A stretch of 64,000 bases of DNA, from assembly GCF_008831285.2 (NCBI RefSeq), contig NC_045150.1, forward strand, positions 5,964,001 to 6,028,000. The letters run 5' to 3'. Source of the stretch: Nymphaea colorata (lineage: Eukaryota > Streptophyta > Magnoliopsida > Nymphaeales > Nymphaeaceae). Below are positions 12,077-24,526 of this stretch, in pieces. Made by a program: the position numbers and the translations under genes. The notes beneath the pieces are model-generated. The model was not told the origin of the DNA, ran no database searches, and was given only the letters and a program-made list of their open reading frames with translations. Numbering within the stretch: position 1 is the stretch's first letter; the number at the start of each line of letters is the position of its first letter.

Positions 12077-12511
12077 TACGGATGTCAATATATCCGATTT
12101 GGATAGGATGTCCGATTGAATCCTTCCAAAAAAATCAGATATGAAGAAAAAAAATCTAGTATCCAATTGGGAAATTGGATCGGATCAGATTTAAGAAATC
12201 ATATCTGATCAAATTCAGATTTTGATATACATAAATATCCAATCAGATTCAGATTCACATTGGATTTAGTTTTAAATAAATATCATGTATCCAAAGTTCT
12301 TACATTTTGAAAATATGTCAAGTTTAGTTCAAAATTCAGATTCGGTTCAGATATGAATGCAAAAATTGGATTCAGATAGGATTTGAATTATGAAATTACA
12401 TTTTGAATTCGGATATGATTTTTCTGCATCGAATCTGAATTTGAATCCAAATGTGTGAATATCCAAAAAAACGGATATGGTTAGGGATATATCCAATCCA
12501 TTGACATCCCT
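12077..12511. mobile_element. MITE with GGATGTCAAT terminal inverted repeats
   Basis: The left end reads TACGGATGTCAATATATCC and the right end, read on the minus strand, TAGGGATGTCAATGGATTGG. The interior is full of ATCCGAATTTGGAT-like words in both orientations. Ends of the type TAGGGATGTCAAT are widespread on short plant hAT-like elements. No coding capacity is seen. Confidence 0.65.
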
Positions 12512-12950
12512 AGCTAAATCAGATTCAACACATGTTTGATTATTCTTAAGGTGCATGAGTTGGTGAAAGCAAATTCTTCATGTCAATCTAGTTAAAGTAA
12601 TAGGAAAATACTAATGGAAGTTGAAATGGGGATTTTACTTATTTGTAAATAATATTTTAAAATTATGAAAAATGAGTGGAAGCCTTTTTCTTTTGTGAAC
12701 ATGACTACATGTTTAGGTACTCATTTTCCCTATAGCTAGGCTGGGTACTGAGCTAGCTGAAGGCTTCAACCAGATATGGACTGAGCTTGACATTTCCAAT
12801 TACTTGCACTACAAGCATATATGGATCTTTCAAATATAAACTAGAAGTATATGGGCAAATTGACTGATCAGAAGCTCTTTGAATGGTTAATGGAGGCTTC
12901 AAACTTTGGTTGAAATACACAGTAGCCAAGTTATGTCTAGTGTCACCAAC

Positions 12951-13107
12951 AATTATCAAAGCACAACTACATTTGGTTTCTTCTTATTAAAATTCTGTAA
13001 TTATCAAAGCACAACTACAATTGGTTTCTTCTGATTAAAATTTTACAATTATCAAAGCAGAACTACATTTGGTTTCTTCTTATTAAAATTCTGTAATTAT
13101 CAAAGCA
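12951..13107. repeat. Tandem repeat, period about 48 bp, about 3.3 copies
   Basis: The unit AATTATCAAAGCACAACTACATTTGGTTTCTTCTTATTAAAATTCTG-like sequence recurs with few changes three times, and a fourth partial copy runs into the next repeat. Confidence 0.9.
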
Positions 13108-13276
13108 CCATTACGTTTGATCAAACCAGTGCACAGTGACTAGCTATCCTGTGAACCAACTGCAACTTAATTGATATAAGGGTGCACAAAGCACCATTAC
13201 GTTTGATCAAATCAGTGCACGGTGACTAGCTATCCTGTGAACCAACTGCAACTTAATTGATATAAGGGTGCACAAC
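13105..13276. repeat. Tandem duplication of 86 bp
   Basis: The segment beginning GCACCATTACGTTTGATC at 13105 is repeated at 13191 with only two substitutions visible. It starts inside the last partial unit of the preceding 48-bp array, so the two arrays share a junction. Confidence 0.92.
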
Positions 13277-15392
13277 TTGCTGATCAGTTAATGTGAGCTT
13301 GTCCCAGTTTATCTTAGCTTTGATCTCATCAGTTTAGGAAAATGAGACATCCAAAATTGAACATCATCATGGAACCCAATAGAAAGGTCGCCCAAGATGC
13401 TGAAGAAGATGATGATAATAGTGGAAGCCTAGCTTTCGATCAAATTTCACCAATATTTCGTAAGTGAAATGAAACCGATTCAAGAACAAAGGTCGCCCAA
13501 ATCATGTTGAAATTCTCAAAATCTTAAGGAAAGAGGTAAGTTTTGGGACACAATGGTAATCTCATCAGGATCATCTAAATAGATATATTTACAGTTAGAG
13601 AACGCCTGATAAGCAGAAAATCGTGTTTTTGGTCGACACGCAACTATGTTCTTGATATACAATTAGAACATTGAGCAGTGCTTTATAATACGTTAATTTT
13701 GAGCTGTTTTTTTTTTTATTAAGTTTTTTAGAAAACAGTTTCGGTCGCTAAAAATGATATACCAACTATCGATGTCCCTAGCTGTCATCCCGTCGTGGTG
13801 TGCCAATAGGCAGTTGATACATACCATAGTTATCATGTCTGAGAAAGGTAATGACTCAAACGGTCAGGATTATGTTTTGAGATTTTTAGTTTTCTTGGCT
13901 GCACCAAAGTCGATTAAACTAGATTTCTGAAAGAAAGAACGGAAGATGACATATCTGTAGCAGGAACTGCAACCGGAAACGACTGCGTCTGGCTGCAATT
14001 CTTAATGCTGGTAAGATCATTCTCGGTCATTTTCTTTATGCAATGAATAATATTGACGATTAAGATGTTCTGAACCAAAAGAAAAAATGATGGTGGTGTT
14101 CTGCCTCCTTAGATCATTCTTGTGTGATGACGACGACGTTGTAATCCTTAAAAGGAAGAAAGAAAAGAAAAGGTCGACGGTTTGCATGTGCTGTTCTTAT
14201 ATCTCAATTGATCGTAAAATGGAACACAGTAACAGTGCTTCTGATAGTTCTGCTTTTTCAACAAAATGGAATGAATTGAATTCATGGCCAGTTTGAGTGA
14301 ATGATTGTTTCCTTTTTCTTTTTGATTCACAATACTTTTGTTTTGTCGCCTTTCCTTTATTAGATCTTAAGTTGGAAGAAATGATGCAAATTTTAGGGTT
14401 GAAAGCGAGTAAAAGTTTTGAGATCAGCGTTGTTTACCTAAAAGAATTATCATAAATCTTGCTCTGTTCAAATGTTTTTCTTCCTTTCTGTCATTTATTA
14501 GTTTTTGTTTCCCAAAAAATTAGCCACATAATTTAAGGATGGGGTAGGAAATCATAGCATAAAACATATAAGAAACAGGATATTACAGCGACGGAAATTC
14601 TCATAGAGAAGTTAGTAAATCTTATTTGTGTTTCCGGTTAATCATATTATCATCACAAATATTTACTCAGAGTATAGCCTCTTGTCATGTGGATCCCTCT
14701 TAATAACAGGAAACAGAAATTTAGTCTGCGGATGTGATAGCTAGTCCTACAATTCGGTTCTTTCAGAATGCGTGAACAATTAGTTCTCCGTGTTTTTGTT
14801 GTCTGCGTTCTTTTGTCTGGTATCTGGTAAGTGTCACATATTTTTGGAACACTCGGTTCCAAAATCCAAAGAACGCAGCCTTCCCCTTACCGCACACTCC
14901 CTATGGATCCTACTTTTGTGTTTTTATCTGGGACAGAGAAATAAAAAATGACTTGCTTCTGTGTGTTTTCACTGAAATGAGATTCCCTTGTCCTCCAAAA
15001 TTGCATATCCTCTACCTTCTATTGGCATTCACCAAATTGTCGTGGGAGTAAGTTGTGGTTGATTATTTTGCTTTTGCAGATGCAGCGGAAAAAAACTCTG
15101 TGACATCATATACAATTTGAGGTCAAACGGCTGGAGCTTGTTTGACGTATAGGGATTATCCTGTGTCTGGGGCGTTGTGTAGGAAATGGGTCTTCTTAAC
15201 TCATTTTGTCAATTAGATTTCCAGTGTAGCCACAGGATGCCTTGAATTTCAGTGATGTGATAACCCAATGTGCTTGAATAGAAGCGAACTTGTTGAAGCG
15301 GTAGAAATTTATTAAGTTAATAGAAAAGAAAGAAATAGTCTTAATTACTGCCGATGACTTGTGCTTTTACCATGTTTTTTTTTGTCTATTAG

Positions 15393-15427
15393 GCATCTTT
15401 CTGGAGGAAACTAGAAGGGACATGGTA
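15393..15427 (+). promoter_or_regulatory. Probable 5' UTR end after a leader intron, hydrolase gene
   Basis: A T-rich tract followed by CTATTAG ends at 15392, just before the presumed leader of the hydrolase gene. The upstream leader exon was not located. The 15422 ATG and the 15428 ATG are in the same frame, separated by GTA. Confidence 0.35.
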
Positions 15428-17399
15428 ATGACATCTGAGCGAGAAACATTCAGCGCTTCCGGGCCTGTACATCTAAGTCCTGTTAATTGGTAATTTTTCT
15501 TTTTTTTCGTTGATTCAGCTTCTCAAGTTATGTTTCTTTTCTATTTATGTTGATTTTCTATGTGCCACCCAATGAAATTAAATTGAATCTTTTAGGACTT
15601 AGTAAAAAGAGTACCGCTGGAAATGGGAATTGAGAGGCGCAATGGCTTCTGCGATGAAGTTGCATCCCCAAAAACACAATTTTGCAACATCCTTAATAAG
15701 TAGTCATTGTCAGTGAAATTCCTTGGCGTGGCCTCAGTACTCATGCATATTTTAGGATCAATGCAAATTTTTGGAACCAAGAACAGCTCAAAAAGGTGCT
15801 TCCAAAACCCCAAACAACTTCTAAGGATTTGCAATTATATAATCACAGACACCATGCCTACATCTGAATGCAGAACTGCTAAAGGCAGTCTAGATGGTTG
15901 GTTCAGTAGTTAACATCAGCAAATTTTGCTTTTGGTGCACACATATTCTGCTCAATTTCAAACACCTCCAAAATGTACTGTAAGTTATGCCATCACTGTT
16001 ACAGGTTCTCTTCCCTTACAAACAAAGAAAAAAAAAAGGTAACAGTTTTGCCTTTTCTGGACTACCAAAAGATAAATATAGTGTTCCGTCGCATATGTAA
16101 AATGCTCTTCAAAACTTTTTGCTTGATCAATTCTGATGGTAAAATTATTGCAAATAAGGTTGTAATTTTCTATAACCAGTACTGAGGTCATTAGCAGAAG
16201 ATGAGGCCTCATCTTGAGTTGAATAGGATGATAGGTATGTTTACAGTAATCATTGAGATCAAAAACAACGTCTAATAGTGGATGCAAAGAAGCTCAATCT
16301 TTATATAAGAACGCCATCTTGTTATCTTCAGATTATCTTGGTCAAACATTTTTTTGTTTTGTCTGCTCATTTGCAGAAATCGTTGTCATAGTTGATCTGA
16401 AATAAAATAAACTATGTTTCTTGAATCAGGGATAATCCTGACCATCAACGATCTGTTGCCGCTAGTTTAGTTCAAGCTGTCTATGTTCTCGAACGCGACC
16501 GCCAATTGAAGCGCAAAGGAGCTGATGCCCTTGCACCCCCTTGGTGGGAATTCTTTGGTTTTAAGTTAGCACATCCTCTTATTGATGATGCAGATTTGTC
16601 AGTTTTTGGCGCAATTTTTGAGTTTAATGACCCACTTTCATGTCTAAGCTTCCAATCTCAGGCTTCTCCAAGTGCAGTCATTGCTTTCCGGGGCACAATA
16701 CTAAAAGGAGATTCTTTGTCTCGAGACTTGAAATTAGACCTGAGCATAGTTCATCATGGCCTTCATCAAACTTCTCGTTTTCACACTGCAATTGAGGCAA
16801 TTAGAAATCTTGTTCCTGTATATGCAAATAATATATGGTTGTGTGGCCATTCTCTTGGTTCAGCCATTGCCATGCTTGCTGGCAAATGCATGGCTGAGAA
16901 AGGTATCCTTCTAAATACATTTTTGTTCAATCCTCCATACATTTCTGCGCCAATTGAGAGGATTAAAGATCAGAAGGTAAAAACCAGCCTGCGGATAGCC
17001 AGCAGTCTTATCACTGCTGGCCTTGCAATGGCTGTTAAAGGAAGGAGTTTTGTATCCGAAGCAAATGAGTTGTTCACTGCTCTTTCAGCATGGACTCCTT
17101 GCTTATTTGTGAATCCAGCTGATCACATATGTGCAGAGTACATTGGGTATTTTGAGCACCGGAATCTTATGGATGCCATCGGGGCAAGCAAACTCGAACG
17201 GCTTGCAACACAACACTCTATTGGAGGCTTGTTAATGGATGCAGTTGGACAGGAAAGCCAACCTTTTCATCTCATTCCATCAGCAAACATGACCGTGAAC
17301 TTACATCCAGCAGCTAATTTTAAACAGGCTCATGGTATTCATCAGTGGTGGAGTCTGGATTTGCATCTGCAGTCCAAGCTGTATAGATATGTTGGCTAA
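15428..17399 (+). CDS. Alpha/beta-hydrolase, At4g10955-like (lipase class 3 fold)
   Basis: The coding sequence is join(15428..15489, 16430..17399), 343 aa. A codon split as TG|G (Trp21) joins the exons. Exon 1 encodes MTSERETFSASGPVHLSPVN, matching the short first exon of the plant At4g10955 family, and exon 2 starts DNPDHQRSVAASLVQ. The nucleophile elbow GHSLGS is at 160-165 (Ser162), and NPADHIC at 249-255 is a candidate acid region. Length agrees with the family's roughly 350 aa. The family is often labelled GDSL esterase/lipase in databases, but the visible motif is GxSxG as in class 3 lipases. Substrate and location are unknown; I see no signal peptide. An in-frame ATG at 15422 would add two residues. 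An acceptor-like TTTTTGTCTATTAG ending at 15392 suggests a 5' UTR intron. Confidence 0.92.
15490..16429 (+). other. Intron 1 of the hydrolase gene
   Basis: A 940-base AT-rich intron with donor GTAATTTTTC and acceptor TTGAATCAG. No repeat or gene was recognised inside. Confidence 0.88.
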
Positions 17400-19528
17400 C
17401 TGGAGATGAGTTTTTCTTACAAAAGTTGGTAAAAGACCATGCAGTGCATGTGGCTTTGCGTGCGAAGGAGATGCCATTCTCATTCATTTCCACATTCACT
17501 TAAAAGATGAGCAACTATAGCTGGAGTTTGGAGAATCTTATAGAACCAGAGCAATTTCATGATGATCTATTATTTCCCAAGATGAAATGCATACTTCAGA
17601 TAGGTGGATTTTGTGTTATAAGGTGGATTCTAACACTAATTGAGCAAAAAAATATTCCTTTCAGGAAAATTCATATCTGGTTAGCCAAATCGGTAAGGAA
17701 GCTTAAATCAGTTGAAGCATGATTTAGTGTTATCTTTTGTAGCTGTTTACTTATTATTTTCAGCATTTTTTTTTGCTTATGTCAAATGAACCACAGGTAA
17801 GCATGTGAAATCAGACTTGGAAAACGATTGGCTGGTTACTGTTGCTGTGCTCTGTTTTGTTAGCAGTATCTTTCCCTGCCTGGTTAACGCTTTCCATGTA
17901 AAACCAGATAAGAATCTGGTTAACTAAATTTAGCTAGCCAATAAAGAACGAAGAAGGAAAAGTGAAGTATTTCATATTCTTACATTAAGGAAAACTGCCC
18001 CTGTTGATTTTCCTTTTCCAACTTCTCCTTTCACTAGAGCTCTTCGCAAGGTGTATTGGTTTTTGTCAATAACGCACAAGAAAAATCTGGAGAATTATTT
18101 GATTTAAACTGCATGGGATGCTTCAGAATTGATTACTAGTACTGCACCAAATAGTAGAAATTAATTTAGAGTCTCTCAAGTCCAGCATTTGCTGAAATAA
18201 ATGCAAAACTGTGAATCATATTTTCAAATTCAAGAATAGCAATTTTGTCAACCAGAGACTCGGTCTAGTGATCATTGAACACCATGACCATAGATGGTGA
18301 CCTGGACCTCGCGATAGATAACTCTCTGCCATTATGTTTTCAGAGCTTTTCCAGTATGGGTCTTCATATTTTTAAAGAGAGAGAGAGAAGGAAAAGCCTT
18401 TTGCATGACCAGCGAGTGTTTTTTGATCCCACAAGGGCTTTGTAGTTGGGCAGGTAAGTTAGGTAACTGTGTTCTGATCAGGCACCCTTACATAGAAAGT
18501 TTCTTAACCATTGATGGTCTACATTAATTCCCCTGTCTAGATTCGAACCAAGTATGTTTCAGTAAGAGGGTCCAAATCCAATCACTCCTTTTGAGTATCA
18601 TTTCTTGTCAAATTCAATCAAGTTCCAGATAAACATTCATGCACCAGTGCAGCGGCAAAAGTCACCGGAAAGGACCTTTAGCTTGGTTTTCTGAAAAGGT
18701 GAGTATTGTGCCCCAATGCACCAGGCCATGTAGTGCATATAAGAATGATGTAGATCAAAGGAGAGACGAGGAAATGATGAGAGCTATATTGAATTACTTA
18801 GATCTTCCCATTATTTATGTGGGATGAAACTATTTGGACAACTATGCACACTCTTAATTAGGTATGCACAAACAGTGCTGGGAACCACTGACGGTGGCTC
18901 ATATAATGGAGAAGGTGTTATTAGAACATTGCCTTAACTGCCTTGGACATGTGGTACTGAGGACTGCTCACAGGATGGGGAATAATTTTGGTTTATGATT
19001 TTCAAGCTTCTCTAATAATGTGTAGTGGAGCCTGACAGAAGGGAAGAGCATTCTTTACCTTTTCACATAACTGATTTTAATGTCTCTAACCCTCTTCAGG
19101 CTATATTTTCTAATGTTTGGGGGCCCAACCTCAATAACTAATAAGACTAGTTTCTACCAAAAGACCCCTTTAAAGTTTACTTCTTCATGAACAACTGCAT
19201 ACACACATCCACAGTTCCTCTACTTGGGATTTTCGACGATATGTACTCCATCAAGTACCGCAGTCAACCATACATGATTAATTAACAGAACGAAAAAGAA
19301 AATTGCTTACAGAGGACCAATCTTCTCAGATAAAATATGCAGGACGAACTCCCATGGACAAAATCGTAAGGAATAGATCCCCACTCTGGACTTTGTTTCA
19401 ATCATTGCCACCCAGAAAATCATCCTTCTCTTCGACCTCAAACATGATGCAACCATTCATATTTTCAAAACTAACAACCTTGCAAGATCGAACCATCATC
19501 ACTATCTTCTTCCTCTTATTCAACGCTC
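17400..19528. other. Convergent spacer between hydrolase and GPN-loop GTPase
   Basis: Both neighbouring genes end here, so the borders hold their 3' UTRs. At about 18245-18300 the plus strand carries GGTCTAGTGATCATTGAACACC and GTGACCTGGACC, which look like a decayed tRNA-derived SINE head. At 18541 the minus strand reads GGTTCGAATCTAG, a good pol III B-box, but no matching tRNA fold follows. Other short open frames (for example 18639-18827) show no motif. Confidence 0.5.
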
Positions 19529-21298
19529 TCAAAGAGAGAACCTTGCAACCTCCTCATCTTCGCCATCATCATCTTCCTCTTCCATGTCAGAGGTAATTTC
19601 AAAATCTTCCTCTTCCTCTTCTTCTTCCTCTTCTTCCGCTTCAATTTTATCTTCTCCCTCTTTCTTCTTCAAACCAGTGCTCAAGACCACAGTCTCTCCT
19701 CCTGTCTTCTCCATGTCCTTCCTGAACCTCTCCATGTTTGCACGACGTCGCTCCTCTTCCAATGATTCCTTTTCAGCTCGTCTCTTATCAAGATCAATCC
19801 TGCAAACAAGAAGAACATTTGGTAATCCAGAATGCACACACTTTGATTTGAGAAAAGAATATCAGAATTTGGTACTTGTAGCTCTCCATGTACTCTTCAG
19901 CACTAGCTTCAACTGCTTTGAAGAAGCTGTGAACCCCTTCACCATCCCGTGCTGACACTCCCACAGTCTTGAGATTTTTATAAAACTCATCCAGCATCAA
20001 AGAAAGGGTTCTCGTCAAAGTTGACGTATAAGATGTATCAGATTCGAGTGCTGCATGAAATGCTTCAAAATCTTGCATCCACTGTTGCAACAACGAAAAT
20101 ATGTGGAGAAAAGGTTATAGCTGTTAATTGCATAATCAATCTATTTCAAAGAAGCAGAATCTATAAAGTGCTGAAAATCAAGGCAGTCTTTATTCAGGAA
20201 TAAACTCAAATGCCCCCGACACGTCCACATTAAGGAACATGAAATGTCTTAAGCCTACAATGCCACACACCTCCAAAGCAAATTCATGACGAGCCACATC
20301 TATTTTGTTAAATGTCAAGATCAGTGGTAGACGTGTTTTGTAGACTATACTGCAAGCATAAAGCATGTTGCTCATGAAAGTTGATGGATTTGCTGACCGA
20401 GGAGTGTCCACGACATATGCAATCACTGTCGGGAATGTTGACGCAAAAGCCTCTGTGATTATGGCTCCAGAAGCCGACCAGGTGAATATTTCAATCTGAC
20501 CAGGCGTGTCAACAAGAACATAATCCAGTTGATCCGCTCTTTTCTCAATAACAGATATCACCTACCATATTATCCAGAGAATGAGAAACATGAACTTGAA
20601 AGATATCGATGAAAATATCCGAAGTTAATAAATCACAAACGTAGGTCGCTGAAACTGATACCTCATCAAACTTTGTAGAGAACAGATTAAGTGAGGTAAG
20701 AATACCACCATTCGGACCAAGATTAAATTCCTTCATAACTTCTTTATACTTAACAGTATCTCGTATATCAATATTAGCACCGAAAGGAAGGGACATGACT
20801 GCTGGGTCAAGATTTAAGACATATCCTCGGATGTTTGAAGAAAGTGTATGTCCAACCAAGCGATGCAACAGAGTGGTCTTTCCACTTCCTACAGGAGCAA
20901 GGAGACATTTAATAACTGTATTACGTTTATCTGGAAATTTAACTGAATATCTCCCATAACATGCACGGAAGACAGTGAAGCAAGAAAAAAACATGGAACT
21001 CATATAGTTAGGGGATCGACCTGCCATTCCAACAACTATAATAATAACGGGCTTCCTCTTGAAGAGGATTGTTGATGTTCCAGCTCCTGCAGATGATGTC
21101 TCTCCAATATTCAACTGTCTTATAGATTGTGTAATATCCTCATCTCCAGGTTTTGCCTTCAAAATCACAAACAAAAGAGAACAGTAATTAGAATTCATAC
21201 ATATCACAAGGAATATGCAGCACATGATATATAATAAATAGACAATGAAGTTGTCAAGTTTGTACATCAACATGTGCTGATGCTTCCATCTTCTCCAT
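19529..21298 (-). CDS. QQT2: GPN-loop GTPase, QQT2/GPN1-like
   Basis: The coding sequence is complement join(19529..19799, 19876..20081, 20271..20561, 20662..20888, 21021..21156, 21266..21298), 387 aa, with all junctions in phase. GPN1-type GTPases assist assembly and nuclear import of RNA polymerase II; Arabidopsis QQT2 is needed for embryo development. Visible motifs are the P-loop GMAGSGKTT at 54-62, LDPAV at 83-87, the diagnostic GPN loop LGPNGG at 113-118, DTPGQ at 150-154 and NKID at 217-220. The C-terminus has a charged helix (about 297-340) followed by an acidic tail with ten successive Glu residues. Length fits QQT2. The first coding exon encodes only 11 aa; an in-frame TGA lies 15 bases upstream of the ATG in the same exon, fixing the start. 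A leader intron acceptor TTGCTTGCAG precedes 21331. Confidence 0.94.
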
Positions 21299-21331
21299 CT
21301 GATATTTTGGTCACACTGGCAATCTCTCTGA

Positions 21332-23570
21332 CTGCAAGCAAAAAAGTGTTAAATATCACATGCAGGATCAGGTGAAACAGACGATGCGAGGCTTTTAGAA
21401 ATTTTTGGAAAGGGAAAGTGGATAATGAAAGTCAATCAGGAACAGGACATGAAACTAATTAAGTAAGCAACAAGACAAAAAAAAAAGTGATTTTCAAGCC
21501 AAAAAGGAACTGAAAAGGAAACCAACTGAACAAGAAACGCAGTTCTTTTTAAGGAAGCATGCCTCTTAAAAAGGGCTATCTTGTTTAACCTCTCACTGGA
21601 AGTTTGTTTCCTTTATATGAAAAGTGTGCTTCCTTTGAAAGGAAAAGTGAGGTTCCTTTCTGACATCATGCTTCCGTAGGCACTTTGAAAGTGCCCAGTT
21701 TCTTGCTCAGAAGCATAATTCTGAAACCCATAGGTGCTTCTGAATTCTCATGAATCTGAGAAAAGCATTTTGATACTTTTCTCACTATTTACATGTCACA
21801 TCATGTAGGACAACTTATGGAACATTTCAGACCATCAATAAACACAATAAATTCCTGATGAATCAAGGAAAAGCATTTTGATATTTTTCTCACCATTTAC
21901 ATGTCATATCAAGTAGGACAACTTATGGAACATTCAGACCATCAATAAACAGTTAAACACAATGAATTCTTGTCACAACCCAAAAAAACAAAACTTAGCA
22001 TAAGGAAAACACAAAAACAAAGAACATCTTGTCCAAAATGCATGCCTGCATTATTCACAGGACTAAATGGAAGAGGAGAAGACGAGTGAACACATTTACA
22101 CCTACTGTGATTTCCACGATCTTATGAGCATGTTTGATTCAAGGAACAGGTTTTCCAAGAACACCTGTCCTAGGATGAGATTTGGACTTCGCAACCCACC
22201 TGCCAACTGTCCGTTGTTTTAATTCACTGTTACAGAGACATGTTGTTCAACATGTCCGTTGTTGATTGCTGTAAGCTGGGACAGTTTGTACAACTATACA
22301 CTGCTTATATGACTTGCAAGACAACTTGGACAGTACACATGGATCTATTTCAATGACTTGATGATTTTTGTTGTCATGGAAACAAAAAGGTCTCCGAGAA
22401 CACACAACACAAAAACATAAACAAAAAGCTAATGTGAAAAAAAAAAGGGGATATGAGCATCAATTCCTTAACCTAAACTTTCATACGCTATACAGGTTGC
22501 ATGTGTATGATCTGTGTTGGAAAACACAAGTAAACATAAAATAAATATTTAAGAGATAATAGAGAATATATACATATGAAGCCAAAATATCTGTTGCACA
22601 TCCTGCAATCAGTATCTGAGCTAATGATTGGTAAAAAGGGAAATTGGTTTCGTACTATTTCAATAGGAAAATTTAGTGAGCATTATCTACAGAACTAATC
22701 ACCTGGTGAAATGGAAACTGCAATAGGTATTTTAACACCGACCTTGTTAAAAATGACTACCAGTGTTAAAACTATGAAAAAACCACGTTAAAAACTACTA
22801 TTGCCTAACTAAAACCAGGCTCGATTCGGACCAGGTAAAGATGGACTTAGGGCACTTGACAGATCCCTCCATTGCCCCATCGGAGATCAGAAATTTCCTA
22901 AGCTAAGGCTAATACAATTACAACCCATATCAGCCGGATGCTGGTACGGGTACGGGAAAAAGGGTACATCATTTTGCAGATCTTGGTACGGCGGTACGGT
23001 GATAATTATCGATAATTACATATTTTTAATTAAAAAAATAAAAATTTTGAAAAAACCACTAGGGGGCATATGCAAAACCACTTGCGTTTTGCATATGAAG
23101 CAAATGGAAGAGGGCCTAACAGAAAGCCACACATGAAAGCAAATGGAAGCAGACAAGGGAACATGTCTGAAGAACAGGGGAATGAAGGTAACAAAAGGCC
23201 ACACATAACAGAACACGGCATGAACAGAACACGGCATAAACAGTGTTCTGTTGGTCCATTTCAAGCATTGCAAGTTGCAGTTTTCACAGAAAAGAGAAAA
23301 CGAACATAACGGGGAGCAGGAAATCAAAGTTGAGAACTGAATGTATCGAAGAAAAAGGAAGAAACTCAAAACACGGCAATACGGCATGAACAGGGAGCAC
23401 GTTCTTGAAACAGATGACGACATTCAAAACAGATAAAAACGGAGCAGGAAATTCCGCCGCAATCTGCCATCAATTTTGGGAAACTAGAGAGAAGAACAAA
23501 TCCCGCAAGAATGAAGCAGATCACAACCCTAAAAATCAAAAGGGAACAAACAAACTAACAAATGAAAAAC
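21332..23570 (-). other. Probable leader intron of the GPN-loop GTPase gene
   Basis: The acceptor TTTTTTGCTTGCAG ends at 21332. A plausible donor, GACGGCAG|GTTTTTCATT, lies at 23571/23570, giving a 2.2-kb intron in the 5' UTR. The interval contains a direct duplication at 21749-21966 and a GGTACGG-rich patch at 22935-23000. The open frames at 23016-23423 have no recognisable motif and are taken as chance. Confidence 0.5.
21749..21966. repeat. Tandem duplication of about 105 bp
   Basis: The string AAAAGCATTTTGATA(C/T)TTTTCTCAC(T/C)ATTTACATGTCA, followed by GTAGGACAACTTATGGAACATT and CAGACCATCAATAAACA, occurs twice in direct orientation about 105 bases apart with a few substitutions. Confidence 0.88.
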
Positions 23571-23616
23571 CTGCCGTCGGCGTCGCCCACTCTCCGTCCG
23601 TCGCCAGCAGAGAGAG

Positions 23617-23673
<57 letters not shown>

Positions 23674-23760
23674 AAAGAAAGAGAAAGATTGACCTATGAG
23701 TGCTGGAGTGACCAAAGAGTGCCAGAGAGAGCGCGCCGGAGGGGCTTTCGCGGGAAAAAT
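23571..23760 (-). promoter_or_regulatory. Likely 5' UTR exon and promoter-proximal region of the GPN gene
   Basis: On the minus strand a GC-richer block contains a CT run (23623-23669 is about (AG)23 on the plus strand) and then CGACGGACGGAGAGTGGGCGACGCC up to the donor at 23571. CT-rich leaders of this sort are common at plant housekeeping genes. The exact transcription start is not visible. Confidence 0.45.
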
Positions 23761-24493
23761 GAACTGCAGACAAAAAGTGGCTTGGTTTTCGGGAGGGTAG
23801 AGAGAGAACGAAATTACGAAGGGATTTGTCGAGGGTTTAAGCGGCGTTTTCCGAAAACGGAAAAGAAAAATAACAAAAATGTCCTGCCTGTGGCGTACGC
23901 CTCACGCACCACCTTTGTTCCCGGCTAGTGAAGCTCAAGACATGTTATGCCCCGGATCCAAGGGTTTTCATGGAAAATAGCATCGAAGCGTACGCCTCAC
24001 GCCTTGAGGCATATGCCTTTAACAACACTAATGTCATAGACTGATCCCTCGAGTTTTAGCCAAAATTGAAGAATCATTGGTGTGGCTACTGCTTCCTGCT
24101 ATGTGACAGTAAATCACGAATATTTGATGTTTGCTCACTATCTTCTCACAATGTGCAAATTTTACTAGTAGAAGCTGCGGTTGAGCCAAGAATTTTTTGT
24201 CGTGGGGCCAAATTATAGTTTCAAAATTTTAACATTTCAAATAGAAATTTTCAAATTATATATATATATATATATATTAAACTAAAATATTTTAAATTTA
24301 CATAAGACTGTCAATATGGGTATTTTATTAAGTAGATGACTATGTCTTCTAATGGGTTAAGGTTGTGGCGACCAACCAGAATAAACAAAAACTTGTGTTT
24401 AAGTTCATTAAGCACAGCATTTTTAATTGTTTTGGCATACCACAAACTATGTTAAGTGATGGTACCACAAACTATGTTAAGTGAAGTTATACC

Positions 24494-24526
24494 ACATATA
24501 AGGTATAACTTTTATACCTTATATGT
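24494..24526. repeat. Perfect 15-bp hairpin with a 3-base loop
   Basis: ACATATAAGGTATAA at 24494-24508 is followed after three bases by its exact reverse complement at 24512-24526. Just before it, ACCACAAACTATGTTAAGTGA occurs twice in direct repeat between about 24439 and 24485. Confidence 0.9.

Larger units (their letters stand above)
7614..15421. other. Spacer between the divergent 4CL-like and hydrolase genes
   Basis: About 7.8 kb without a recognisable gene. It contains a TA run at 7780-7798, a GA run at 8106-8120, a fold-back element, a three-copy 246-bp tandem array, a MITE, and 48-bp and 86-bp tandem repeats, all listed separately. Near 10471-10535 the words GTGGCGGAAGCAAGTGTGGGCC and CAGCTGCCCACAC look like the end of another interspersed element. 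Open frames in this stretch are short and carry no motif I recognise. Confidence 0.6.

Noticed and set aside
18480-18580. Possible tRNA gene suggested by GGTTCGAATC on the minus strand
   Set aside because: No acceptor, D or anticodon stems could be folded around this B-box; at most it is a SINE trace.
19584-19955. Plus-strand frame rich in Ser opposite the GPN-loop GTPase tail
   Set aside because: It is the antisense reading of the poly-Glu tail exon and has no independent support.
23016-23423. A 135-codon minus-strand frame upstream of the GPN gene
   Set aside because: It lies inside the inferred leader intron, has only hydrophobic low-complexity content and no motif.
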